From Ancylobacter sp. IITR112 (GTDB lineage Bacteria; Pseudomonadota; Alphaproteobacteria; Rhizobiales; Xanthobacteraceae), in contig NZ_JBGCUS010000002.1 of NCBI RefSeq assembly GCF_041415945.1, positions 62,001 through 126,000 on the forward strand: a stretch of DNA of 64,000 bases. Reading direction: 5' to 3'. The notes below the pieces were generated by a model that was given only the letters and a program-made list of their open reading frames with translations, was not told where the DNA came from and did no database searches. The stretch's first letter is position 1, and the number at the start of each line of letters is the position of its first letter. Below, piece after piece: positions 52,241 to 60,807 of this stretch. The translations under genes and the position numbers were made by a program.

Positions 52241-52525
52241 ATGCGAAAATTCGTGATGGCCGCAGTAATCGCGGCATTTTCGACTGCCGCCTTGGCGCAA
52301 GCTGCACCTGTGGATGGGCAGATCACCAAAATCGACGAAGCACAGAGTAAGATCACGCTTAAGCACGGACCGATCAAAAACCTCGACATGGATGGGATGA
52401 CGATGGTCTTTGCCGTCGCCGACCCGGCAATGCTCAAGGCAGTCAAGATCGGCGATAAGGTCAAGTTCGAGGCAGATCGGGTCAATGGCCGCCTCACGGT
52501 CACGAAGATCGAAAAGGTGAAGTGA
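52241..52525 (+). CDS. cusF: CusF-like periplasmic copper chaperone
   Basis: A 94-residue exported protein of the CusF family. The OB-fold metal site HGPIKNLDMDGMTMVFAV shows His42, Met53 and Met55 of the family; the position of the E. coli copper-capping Trp is a Met (Met50) here. CusF passes Cu(I)/Ag(I) to CusB. A GTG three bases upstream is the longer start; ATG 52241 is preferred for its spacing from the GGAACAGAG site. Confidence 0.92.
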   Translation: MRKFVMAAVIAAFSTAALAQAAPVDGQITKIDEAQSKITLKHGPIKNLDMDGMTMVFAVADPAMLKAVKIGDKVKFEADRVNGRLTVTKIEKVK

Positions 52526-52542
52526 CATTTCCCGTTGTCTCG

Positions 52543-52564
52543 GGGGAGCGCCGCGGCGCTCCCC
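52543..52564 (+). terminator. GC hairpin between cusF and the DUF411 gene
   Basis: An 8- to 10-bp perfect inverted repeat (ggggagcg at 52543-52550, cgctcccc at 52557-52564) centred on ccgcgg. It lies 18 bp after the cusF stop. Only TTCC follows, so it may be a partial terminator or a transcript-stability element inside the operon. Confidence 0.45.
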
Positions 52565-52585
52565 TTCCACTGGAGGATCAACCCG

Positions 52586-53059
52586 ATGAACATGGACCGA
52601 AGACGCATGCTCCTGCTCGCAGGCGTGACGCTGCTTACACCGACGGCCGTCAGGGCCGCCGGACAACCTTTGGTCACGGTCTACAAGGATCCATCCTGCA
52701 ACTGCTGCAGCGCTTGGGCCGACCACATTGCGAGGGCCGGCTTTCCCACGAAGATCGTCGAGGAGCCAAGGATGAACACAATCAAAGTTCGCTTTGGGAT
52801 TCCCTCGGCGCTTTGGTCCTGCCACACCGCCGAGGTCGAAAACTTCCTTCTCGAAGGCCACGTTCCAGCCGCGGCTTTGGCCCGGCTCCTGGCTGTCCGT
52901 CCGTCCGTACGCGGCATCGCTGTTGCCGGCATGCCAGTGGGATCGCCCGGCATGGACGTCGCCGGAATGGAACCCGAGACCTACAACGTGATGGCTTTTG
53001 GTTCCGAAACGCCGAGCCTGTTCATGCGCTTCCGCGGCACCAGCCTGATTCCGAACTGA
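52586..53059 (+). CDS. DUF411 family metal-binding protein
   Basis: A 157-residue exported DUF411 protein. After a Tat-like signal (MDRRRMLLLAGVTLLTPTAV) comes the family motif VYKDPSCNCCSAWADH with Cys38, Cys40, Cys41 and His47, then WSCHTAEV (Cys79, His80) and the GHVPAAALARLL helix, finishing with PETYNVMAF. DUF411 proteins recur in copper/silver resistance loci and probably bind Cu. ATG 52586 follows TGGAGG by 8 bases. Confidence 0.9.
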   Translation: MNMDRRRMLLLAGVTLLTPTAVRAAGQPLVTVYKDPSCNCCSAWADHIARAGFPTKIVEEPRMNTIKVRFGIPSALWSCHTAEVENFLLEGHVPAAALARLLAVRPSVRGIAVAGMPVGSPGMDVAGMEPETYNVMAFGSETPSLFMRFRGTSLIPN

Positions 53060-53069
53060 GCGCACAGGC

Positions 53070-53633
53070 ATGGACGAACAATCGGGGAGCATTCGGAAGG
53101 TGGGCCGGCAAGCCGGCATGGTCCTGATCGCACGTCCTGCGTCGGGCTATTCCGTGCTCCAGCGGGTCTTGCATTGGGGTGTGGTTCTGCTGTGCTTGGC
53201 ACAGATTCCCACGTCGTGGGCCATTGCTCGCACCCATATGACGCATGCCTTCATGCAGCCGGCTCCGTTCGACCTCTTCCTGCATCGCGTGCACGCCTGG
53301 GGCGGTTGGCTTATCCTGGCCTTCGGGGTAGCCCGTATCGGCCTCAGATATCTCCACGGTGTCCCGCCGCTGCCAGCGGCTTCCTCGCGAATCGCGCGCT
53401 GGGGGCCAGCGGTTAGTCACGTGCTGCTGTACTGTCTGCTCTTCGCGCTGCCGATCACCGGCACCGCCGCCATGTATGTGAACAGTGCGACCTTTGCCCC
53501 AATCCACCGGTTGCTGACATGGTCGCTGCTCGCCGTCGCGGTCGTTCACGCCGTTGCGGCACTCTGGCACCACCTTGTCCGCCGCGATGAGGTCCTTCGT
53601 CGAATGATCGTCGGTGTTCGCATTGCGAAATAG
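53070..53633 (+). CDS. Cytochrome b561-like membrane protein
   Basis: A 187-residue protein with four hydrophobic helices and paired His (VLQRVLHWGVVLLCLAQIPT, DLFLHRVHAWGGWLILAFGV, VSHVLLYCLLFALPITGTAA, LLAVAVVHAVAALWHHLVRR), the pattern of cytochrome b561/YodB-type dihaem proteins. It may shuttle electrons between the quinone pool and the periplasm. It lies 10 bp after the DUF411 gene, so it closes the copper operon that begins at 48021. An internal start near residue 17 is possible. Confidence 0.85.
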   Translation: MDEQSGSIRKVGRQAGMVLIARPASGYSVLQRVLHWGVVLLCLAQIPTSWAIARTHMTHAFMQPAPFDLFLHRVHAWGGWLILAFGVARIGLRYLHGVPPLPAASSRIARWGPAVSHVLLYCLLFALPITGTAAMYVNSATFAPIHRLLTWSLLAVAVVHAVAALWHHLVRRDEVLRRMIVGVRIAK

Positions 53634-53925
53634 CGAAGGGCTGTTTGAATAAGACTTGAGCAAAATCAGTTCACTAGGCGGTGCCGCGCGAGGCTCTCAC
53701 GCGTCAGGCCAGGCGTGCTCGGCCGTCGGAGCACTACGCCGAGATAGACGTCTGGCCCATCGACGAACTTAACCTCGATCAAAGACATGCTTCGGGGATC
53801 CGGCGACCAAGCAGGCTCGGCACGAGACGGGGCTCATGTCGCTGGCATCCGCGCCGAACTTCGGTGAGCATTCCACTGGGCGCCATGTGTCCCGAACGCC
53901 GTAACAACTAGCAGGATCGCGTAGA

Positions 53926-56025
53926 ATGACCTCCGACAGGCCGCATGCCAACAATCACAGCGGTCATGCCGACCACGCTGGCCCACGGTGGCAGGACAAT
54001 CATCACACCGATCCCAAGATCGTGGCGGCGGCCGGTTCCAGCCATTCCGAGCATGTCGGGCACGATCATGGTGTGATGGTCGCCGACTTTCGGCGCCGTT
54101 TCTGGGTCACGCTGGTTCTCACGCCACCCGTTCTTCTCCTTTCGCCAATGATCCAGCACTGGCTCGGCCTGGCCGAGACATTGGCGTTTCCTGGTGATGG
54201 GCTCGTGCTCTTCGGTCTTTCCACCGTCGTCTACGTCTATGGCGGCTGGCCGTTCCTCACGGGCTTCACATCCGAGCTGCGCAAGGGGCAGCCCGGAATG
54301 ATGACCCTGATCGCGCTGGCGATCTCGGCCGCCTACTTCTTCTCGGCCGCCACCACGTTCGGTTTTCCAGGAGAGCCATTCTATTGGGAACTGGTGACTT
54401 TGGTCGCGATCATGCTTCTTGGCCACTGGGTCGAGATGCGCTCCGTGATAGGTGCGTCGCGCGCGCTCGAGGAACTGGTCCGGCTGCTACCCGACAGCGC
54501 AACCAAGATCGGCGCCGACGGCGCGATGCAGGAGGTCCCCATCTCCGCATTGCAGCCGGGGGATCGGGTTCTCGTCCGCCCGGGCGCCAAGGTGCCCGTG
54601 GACGGGAAGATCATCGAGGGGGCGTCCGGCTTCAACGAAGCGATGTTGACCGGCGAATCCCGCCCGGTCTCGAAGACGGTGGGCGCCACTGCCATCGGCG
54701 GCGCGATCAACGGCGCCAGCGCCGTGACCATCGAGGTGACGGCCACCGGCGATGCCACCTATCTTGCACAGGTCATTGACCTCGTGAAGAAGGCGCAGGC
54801 GACGCGATCCAGGACGCAGGATATCGCCAACCGCGCGGCCTCATGGCTTACCTACATCGCTCTCGCCATCGGCTTCGGTACGCTCTTCGTCTGGTGGCTG
54901 GTCCTAGGCGCGCCGCTTGAATTTGCGATCGAGCGCATGGTGACGGTGATGGTAGTCGCCTGCCCGCATGCGCTCGGGCTTGCCGTTCCGCTCGTCGTCG
55001 CCGTCAGCACCTCGCTCAGCGCCGGAAACGGGCTTCTGATCCGTGACCGCGCGGCCTTCGAACGCGCACGCAATCTGAACGCGGTGGTCTTCGACAAGAC
55101 CGGAACACTGACGGAGGGCCGCTTCGGCGTGAGCGACATCGTGCTGCTCGCCGGCGGCGACGAGAACGAGGAACTCGCCTTGGCCGCAGCGGCCGAGAGC
55201 CAGTCCGAGCATCCGATCGCCCACGGCATCGTCGCCGAGGCCAGGGATCGCAACTTGACCGTCCCGAAGGCAAACGAGGCCAGCAACATCACCGGAGAGG
55301 GCATTGTCGCAAAGGTCGACGGTGCCGACATCCGTATCGTGAGCCCTGGCCACCTCGCAAGGCAGGGCAAGACGATCAGCCATGACAGGCTCAAGCAATT
55401 GGAGGCTCAGGGCAAGACGGTGGTCGTCCTCGTCCGCGACGGCGAGCCGCGGGCACTGTTCGCGCTAGCCGATATCGTCCGGCCGGAATCGGAGAAGGCC
55501 ATCGCAGAATTGAAGGCACTCGGGATCAACTCCGTGATGCTCACCGGCGATGCCAAGGGAGTCGCGCAAGCGGTGTCGGACGAACTGGGCATAGCTGAAT
55601 TTTTTGCCGAGATTCTACCGGATCAGAAGTCCGAGAAGATCAAGGAACTACAGGCGCGCGGACTGCAGGTTGCCATGGTTGGCGACGGCGTAAATGACGC
55701 GCCGGCGCTGGTCGTGGCCGATCTCGGGATCGCCATCGGCGCTGGTACCGACGTCGCCGTGGAATCGGCCGACGTCGTTCTGGTCAGGAGCGATCCACGC
55801 GATGTGGCCGCGATCCTCGGCCTGTCACGCGCTACCTACCGCAAGATGGTGCAGAATCTGATCTGGGCGACCGGTTACAACGCAATTGCCATCCCGATGG
55901 CGGCCGGCATCACCTTCGGAACGGGTTTTCTGATGACCCCGGCCGTCGCCGCCGTTTTCATGTCGGCCAGTACAGTCATCGTCGCGATCAACGCGCAGTT
56001 TCTGCGCTTCTACCGGAAGAAATGA
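53926..56025 (+). CDS. copB: CopB-type P1B ATPase (CPH motif)
   Basis: A 699-residue metal ATPase. The N-terminus is His-rich (NNHSGHADHAGP, HHTDPK, HSEHVGHDHG) and replaces the usual CxxC domains. Motifs: TGES in AMLTGESRPVSK, CPH in VACPHALGLAVP (346-348), DKTGT at 390-394, SEHPIAHGI and GDGVNDAP at 586-593. CPH is typical of P1B-3 pumps such as CopB that export copper. It is followed after 12 bp by a PRPP-synthetase-like gene, so the downstream salvage genes are probably co-transcribed with it. Confidence 0.93.
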   Translation: MTSDRPHANNHSGHADHAGPRWQDNHHTDPKIVAAAGSSHSEHVGHDHGVMVADFRRRFWVTLVLTPPVLLLSPMIQHWLGLAETLAFPGDGLVLFGLSTVVYVYGGWPFLTGFTSELRKGQPGMMTLIALAISAAYFFSAATTFGFPGEPFYWELVTLVAIMLLGHWVEMRSVIGASRALEELVRLLPDSATKIGADGAMQEVPISALQPGDRVLVRPGAKVPVDGKIIEGASGFNEAMLTGESRPVSKTVGATAIGGAINGASAVTIEVTATGDATYLAQVIDLVKKAQATRSRTQDIANRAASWLTYIALAIGFGTLFVWWLVLGAPLEFAIERMVTVMVVACPHALGLAVPLVVAVSTSLSAGNGLLIRDRAAFERARNLNAVVFDKTGTLTEGRFGVSDIVLLAGGDENEELALAAAAESQSEHPIAHGIVAEARDRNLTVPKANEASNITGEGIVAKVDGADIRIVSPGHLARQGKTISHDRLKQLEAQGKTVVVLVRDGEPRALFALADIVRPESEKAIAELKALGINSVMLTGDAKGVAQAVSDELGIAEFFAEILPDQKSEKIKELQARGLQVAMVGDGVNDAPALVVADLGIAIGAGTDVAVESADVVLVRSDPRDVAAILGLSRATYRKMVQNLIWATGYNAIAIPMAAGITFGTGFLMTPAVAAVFMSASTVIVAINAQFLRFYRKK

Positions 56026-56037
56026 GGAGCATGGTCC

Positions 56038-57078
56038 ATGCGCCTGATCCTTCCCTTGCCCGGAAGCGAAACCTTCGCCCGCCATCTCGCCGAAGCTGGG
56101 GGATGGGAACTCGGCGCGATCGACACACGGCGATTTCCCGACGGCGAGACCTATGTCCGGATTCTGTCCGATGTCGCGGACCGGCCTGTCGATCTCGTCT
56201 GCACCCTGGCGCGGCCGGACGACGGGTTCCTGCGTCTCGTCTTCGCGGCCGATGCGGCCCGGTCACTCGGCGCGCGCGAGGTCACGCTCGTTGCGCCCTA
56301 TCTCGCCTATATGCGGCAAGATCGTCGCTTTCTGCCCGGTGAGGCGGTGACCTCAAAGACCTTCGCCCGCCTCGTGTCCTCGACCTTCGACCACATGGTG
56401 ACCATCGATCCGCACCTCCATCGCTATCCCGCTCTTTCCGCGCTCTACACGATCCCAACAGAGACGCTTCACGCGGCGCCGCTTCTTGCCGACTGGATCG
56501 CGGCCGAGGTGGAGAAGCCCCTCATCATCGGACCGGACGAGGAAAGCGAGCAGTGGGTCTCGGCCATTGCTGCGCGCATCGGCGCGCCCCATGCCGTTCT
56601 ACGCAAGACCAGGCACGGTGACCGCAGCGTCGACGTCGAACTCCCCAATCTCTCGCGCTGGAGCGACCTTCGGCCAGTCCTCGTCGACGACATCGCCTCG
56701 TCCGGCGACACGCTCATTGAAGCTGCCGGCAAGCTTCCGCTCCAGGGATTCGCTCGGCCCGTCTGTGCTGTCATCCATGGCCTCTTTGCCGAGGATTCCT
56801 ACGAACGCTTGTTGACCGTCGCCGACAGGATCGTTTCGAGCGATTCTGTCCTGCATTCGAGCAACGCCATTCATCTCGCACCTCTGATCGCCGCCACCAT
56901 CTCGGCCGCCCAGAATGTCCCGCAGGACATCGTCCGCCTCAGGCGGTCGCCTGAACCGCTCGACCGCGCAGGCATCGACTCCTTTCCGGCCAGCGATCCT
57001 CCGCCAAGGACAAGCGGCGTCGGTCGGACGCGAACGGCAATCCCACGACAAGGAAAAGGTCATAGCGCGCATGAGTAA
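56038..57078 (+). CDS. Ribose-phosphate diphosphokinase-like protein
   Basis: A 346-residue PRPP-synthetase family protein that would make PRPP from ribose 5-phosphate and ATP. Family blocks: RRFPDGETYVRI, YLAYMRQDRRFLPGEAVTSK, the substrate loop VTIDPHLHRYPALSALYTIP, the flexible loop with KTRHGDRSVDVELP and the PRPP motif LVDDIASSGDT (DDIASSGDT at 217-225). The KTRHGDRSV loop looks more archaeal-like than the housekeeping Prs. A 50-residue C-terminal tail is low in order. It begins the salvage set and its stop overlaps the phosphoketolase start by 8 bp. Confidence 0.85.
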   Translation: MRLILPLPGSETFARHLAEAGGWELGAIDTRRFPDGETYVRILSDVADRPVDLVCTLARPDDGFLRLVFAADAARSLGAREVTLVAPYLAYMRQDRRFLPGEAVTSKTFARLVSSTFDHMVTIDPHLHRYPALSALYTIPTETLHAAPLLADWIAAEVEKPLIIGPDEESEQWVSAIAARIGAPHAVLRKTRHGDRSVDVELPNLSRWSDLRPVLVDDIASSGDTLIEAAGKLPLQGFARPVCAVIHGLFAEDSYERLLTVADRIVSSDSVLHSSNAIHLAPLIAATISAAQNVPQDIVRLRRSPEPLDRAGIDSFPASDPPPRTSGVGRTRTAIPRQGKGHSAHE

Positions 57079-59440
57079 AACGACATTGGGCGCGTTCGCG
57101 ATCTGGCAGAAGGGCTACGGGCCCATCAAGCACAGCGACGAGACGGTCGAGCGTGTTGCAGCACTGGCAGCCTCGGGACACATGGTGTCCGACAGGCTCT
57201 ACCGGCTGCTCGCTGCCGCCGACCGCCTGACCTGCGCGGCAATGTGGGCCGTCGTCCACATGACCTATGCCCGCCGGGTCGATCTTTCGGGCGCGCCGCT
57301 GCCGGCCGATGCGTTCAAGCTGACGCCCGAAGGCCATACCGGTGGCTCGCTCAACATGGTTCCTGCTTTTGTCGGATATCTCACCGCCAACACAATCACC
57401 GCCAAGACCCGCTCCTGGCTGATGGGGCAAGGCCATTGCGTCGCCGCGATCGAAGCCGTCAACGCGCTGACCGGCGACGTCTCGCCGACGCAGAAAGGCC
57501 GCTACGACCGGACCGAGAAGGGGCTGTCCCAGCTCGCAGCCGACTTCTATTCCTACGCGATCGACGCGGAGGGCCGAGCGGCTGTCCCGCTCGGCAGCCA
57601 TGCCGGTCCCCACACCGCCGGGGCGATCTCCGAGGGCGGCTATCTCGGCTTCGCCGAGGTACAATATGTGCACATGCCGCTTCCTGGGGAGAGTCTCGTC
57701 GCCTTCCTGAGCGACGGCGCTTTCGAGGAGCAGCGCGGATCGGACTGGACGCCCCGCTGGTGGCGCGCCGAGGAGTCCGGCCTTGCGATCCCCATCATGA
57801 TCCTCAATGGACGCCGCATCGAGGAGCGCGCGCAGATTGCCCAGCAAGGCGGGACCGACTGGCTCGCCGCCCATCTTCGCCACAACGGCTTCGATCCCTT
57901 CGCGATCGACGGCCGTGATCCGGCCGCGTTCGTCTGGGCGATTCTCACGGCCGAGGAGCGGCTCGGACGTTTCGCCGCCGATGCCGACCACAGCTATCCC
58001 GCGCCCATCCCTTATGTGATCGCCGAGACGGTCAAGGGGTTCGGCTTCCCGGGCGCCGGCACCAACGCTGCGCACAACCTTCCGATTGACGGCAATCCGT
58101 CGCGCGATGACGCGGCACGAAACGCCTTTAACCAAGCTTCAGCGGCGCTCTTCGTGCCTATGGAAGAGATCGATCGCGCGGTCGGCGCGCTTGCCATCCA
58201 TGACCTGCAGAACCGGCCGCTCGAAAGCCGGCATCCGCTCGCACTGCGACGCCCGCCGTCACCCCAACTCCCCGAGCCCGAATGGACCCGCCCCGGAGAT
58301 CCGCCGGATTGCGCCATGCATGCGCTTGACCGCTGGTTCGTACGCGTCCTCGACGCCAATCCGGGCCTGCGGCCACGGGTCGGCAATCCCGACGAAATGC
58401 GATCCAACCATATGGGCGCCGCGCTCGATCGCCTGCGGCATCGCGTCAACCTCGCCGAGCCTGGGGTCGCCGAAGCCGTGGACGGCGCCGTCATCACCGC
58501 GCTCAACGAGGAAGCAGTTGCAGGTGCGGCGCTCGCCAACAAGGGCGGGCTCAACCTGATCGTCTCCTACGAGGCCTTTGCCATGAAGATGCTCGGGGGG
58601 CTGCGTCAGGAGATCGTCTTCGCCCGGCGCCAGCGCGAGGTCGGCCAGGAGCCCGGCTGGATCTCGGTACCCCTTGTCCTCACGTCCCACACCTGGGAGA
58701 ATTCCAAGAACGAACAATCGCACCAAGATCCGACGATCGGTGAGGCGCTGCTCGGCGAGATGTCGGATACCGCGCGGGTGCTCTTTCCAGTCGACGCGAA
58801 CAGCGCCATGGCCGCGCTCCGATCGGTCTATGACAAACGTGGCCAGGTGGCCTGCCTGATCGTATCGAAGCGCGACATGCCACACCGGCTCGATGGCGAG
58901 GCGGCTGGCCGGTTCGTGGCTTTGGGCGCGGCCCATATCGACGGCAATCCTAGCGAAGCCGACTTGCAATTGGTGGCGATCGGAGCCTATCAGCTCGAGG
59001 AGGCGCTCAAGGCCGCCCAGCGATTAAAGGCACACGGCCGCCGTATCGTCGTAACGGCTGTTTGCGAGCCCGGCCGCTTTCGCGCGGCGCGCGACCCGAT
59101 CGAGGCCGCCTTCACCGCGAGCGATGAGGATCTCGCCGCACTGTTTCCCCCGCAGCTGTCCCGCGTGATCGTTAGCCATACGCGGCCCGAGCCGATGCTC
59201 GGCCTATTGCGCCGGCTGGACGGCGGCCCGACACGGACGATCGCGCGCGGCTATATCAGCCGCGGCGGTACGCTCGACGTCGCCGGCATGCTGTTCGCCA
59301 ATCGCTGCTCCTGGGCGCATCTGATCGATGCAGCGGTACCGCTTTCGGGCTGGACGCGCGACGATCTGCTCACCCCCGCCGAACGCGCCGCCGTCGATGG
59401 TCGGGGTAGCCCCGCCGATCTCTTCCAACCCGCGATCTGA
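57071..59440 (+). CDS. Phosphoketolase-like thiamine-diphosphate enzyme
   Basis: A 789-residue protein of the phosphoketolase family, about its usual length. Matches include LTPEGHTGGSLNMVPAFVGY, GQGHCVAAIEAVNAL, the region SEGGYLGFAEVQYVHMPLPG and FLSDGAFEEQRGSDW up to PIMILNGRRIEERAQIA, then the C-terminal EAFAMKMLGGLRQEIVFARR. Phosphoketolases split xylulose 5-phosphate or fructose 6-phosphate to acetyl-phosphate. The thiamine-binding block starts SDG rather than GDG, and the EGGELGY signature is EGGYLGF, so substrate range may differ. It lies between the PRPP and metallo-beta-lactamase genes. Confidence 0.85.
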   Translation: MSKTTLGAFAIWQKGYGPIKHSDETVERVAALAASGHMVSDRLYRLLAAADRLTCAAMWAVVHMTYARRVDLSGAPLPADAFKLTPEGHTGGSLNMVPAFVGYLTANTITAKTRSWLMGQGHCVAAIEAVNALTGDVSPTQKGRYDRTEKGLSQLAADFYSYAIDAEGRAAVPLGSHAGPHTAGAISEGGYLGFAEVQYVHMPLPGESLVAFLSDGAFEEQRGSDWTPRWWRAEESGLAIPIMILNGRRIEERAQIAQQGGTDWLAAHLRHNGFDPFAIDGRDPAAFVWAILTAEERLGRFAADADHSYPAPIPYVIAETVKGFGFPGAGTNAAHNLPIDGNPSRDDAARNAFNQASAALFVPMEEIDRAVGALAIHDLQNRPLESRHPLALRRPPSPQLPEPEWTRPGDPPDCAMHALDRWFVRVLDANPGLRPRVGNPDEMRSNHMGAALDRLRHRVNLAEPGVAEAVDGAVITALNEEAVAGAALANKGGLNLIVSYEAFAMKMLGGLRQEIVFARRQREVGQEPGWISVPLVLTSHTWENSKNEQSHQDPTIGEALLGEMSDTARVLFPVDANSAMAALRSVYDKRGQVACLIVSKRDMPHRLDGEAAGRFVALGAAHIDGNPSEADLQLVAIGAYQLEEALKAAQRLKAHGRRIVVTAVCEPGRFRAARDPIEAAFTASDEDLAALFPPQLSRVIVSHTRPEPMLGLLRRLDGGPTRTIARGYISRGGTLDVAGMLFANRCSWAHLIDAAVPLSGWTRDDLLTPAERAAVDGRGSPADLFQPAI

Positions 59441-59448
59441 AGGCCACC

Positions 59449-60807
59449 ATGCTCACGCTGACCTCGCTGGGCGGTGCAGGCACCGTCACCGGCTCGAAAC
59501 ACCTCCTTGCTCATGGCGGAAAGCGCATTCTGATAGACTGCGGTCTGTTCCAGGGCCTGAAGAATTTGCGCGAGCTCAATTGGGCGCCATTGCCGGTCGA
59601 ACCCTCGAGCATCGATGCCGTCGTATTGACCCACGCCCATCTCGACCATTCCGGCTATCTGCCCAAGCTGGTGCGTGACGGCTTTCGTGGCCGGATCTTC
59701 GCCACCGGTGCCACCCGCGACGTTGCCGAGCTGATCCTCAAGGACAGCGGCCACCTTCAGGAGAAGGATGCCGAATACGCCAACCGCAAGGGTTTCTCCA
59801 AGCACAAGCCCGCTCTGCCGCTCTACGGGATCCGCGACGCTGAACGTGCGCTTGAGTTCTTCTCGGCTGTTCCCTTTGGAAAGGCCATTCAGCTTCTAGG
59901 CGGCGCGACGCTGACTTTTCGCCATGCTGGGCACATCCTGGGTGCGGCAACCGCCGACGTGGAATGGGCCGGCCGACGCATTGCCTTCTCCGGCGATCTC
60001 GGACGCTACGGCGACCCGGTCATGCCCGATCCGGAACCGATCCCAGAAGCCGACTACATCGTCATCGAGTCCACCTACGGAAATCGCGTCCACGAGCCGG
60101 GTGACACCACCGAACGCCTCGGCGCTGTCATCGAGCGCACGGTCCAGCGCGGCGGCACCGTGGTGATCCCGGCATTCGCGGTCGGCCGTGCACAGTCGCT
60201 GCTCTACCATCTGTGGAAGCTGAAGACCGCGGGCCGGCTTCCGAACATTCCGATCTATCTTGACAGTCCCATGTCGATCGATGCGACCGACCTGCTTCAT
60301 GCCCACCGTGCCGATCATCGCCTCGCGCCGGAAGACTGCGGTGCGATCTGCGGGATCGCCACCTATACGAGAGACGTCGAAGATTCCAAGGCGATCACCG
60401 CGAGCCCCTTTCCGAAGGTGGTGATCTCGGCCAGCGGCATGGCAACCGGGGGCCGCGTGCTCCATCATCTGAAGGCTTTTGCACCTGAACAAAAAAACAC
60501 GATCCTGTTTTCCGGCTTCCAAGCCGCCGGAACGCGTGGGCGAGCGATGTTGCTGGGCGCTCAGGAGATCAAGATCCATGGCGAATGGATTCCCGTTCGC
60601 GCGGAGGTCGATGATCTGGCGATGCTCTCGGCCCACGCCGACTCCGACGAGCTGATGCGCTGGCTCTCGGGCTTCCGTCACGGCCCATCACGTATCTTCA
60701 TCGTGCATGGAGAGCCTGAGGCGGCTGAGGCGCTGCGCATACGCATCGACAAGGATCTCGGATGGAGCGCGAGCGTTCCCCGTCAGGATCAGGCGTTCGA
60801 TCTATGA
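59449..60807 (+). CDS. Beta-CASP metallo-beta-lactamase (RNA-processing type)
   Basis: A 452-residue MBL-fold protein of the CPSF/beta-CASP group. Active-site motifs: THAHLDHSGYLP (His62, His64, Asp66, His67), FRHAGHILGAA, FSGDLGRYGDP, the beta-CASP motif IVIESTYGNR, VISASGMATGGRVLHHL and SAHADSDELMRWL. Such proteins are RNases or related phosphodiesterases. The same gene is repeatedly found beside AMP/thymidine phosphorylase and phosphoketolase, suggesting that it supplies nucleotides from RNA. Its stop overlaps the next start by 4 bp. Confidence 0.88.
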   Translation: MLTLTSLGGAGTVTGSKHLLAHGGKRILIDCGLFQGLKNLRELNWAPLPVEPSSIDAVVLTHAHLDHSGYLPKLVRDGFRGRIFATGATRDVAELILKDSGHLQEKDAEYANRKGFSKHKPALPLYGIRDAERALEFFSAVPFGKAIQLLGGATLTFRHAGHILGAATADVEWAGRRIAFSGDLGRYGDPVMPDPEPIPEADYIVIESTYGNRVHEPGDTTERLGAVIERTVQRGGTVVIPAFAVGRAQSLLYHLWKLKTAGRLPNIPIYLDSPMSIDATDLLHAHRADHRLAPEDCGAICGIATYTRDVEDSKAITASPFPKVVISASGMATGGRVLHHLKAFAPEQKNTILFSGFQAAGTRGRAMLLGAQEIKIHGEWIPVRAEVDDLAMLSAHADSDELMRWLSGFRHGPSRIFIVHGEPEAAEALRIRIDKDLGWSASVPRQDQAFDL

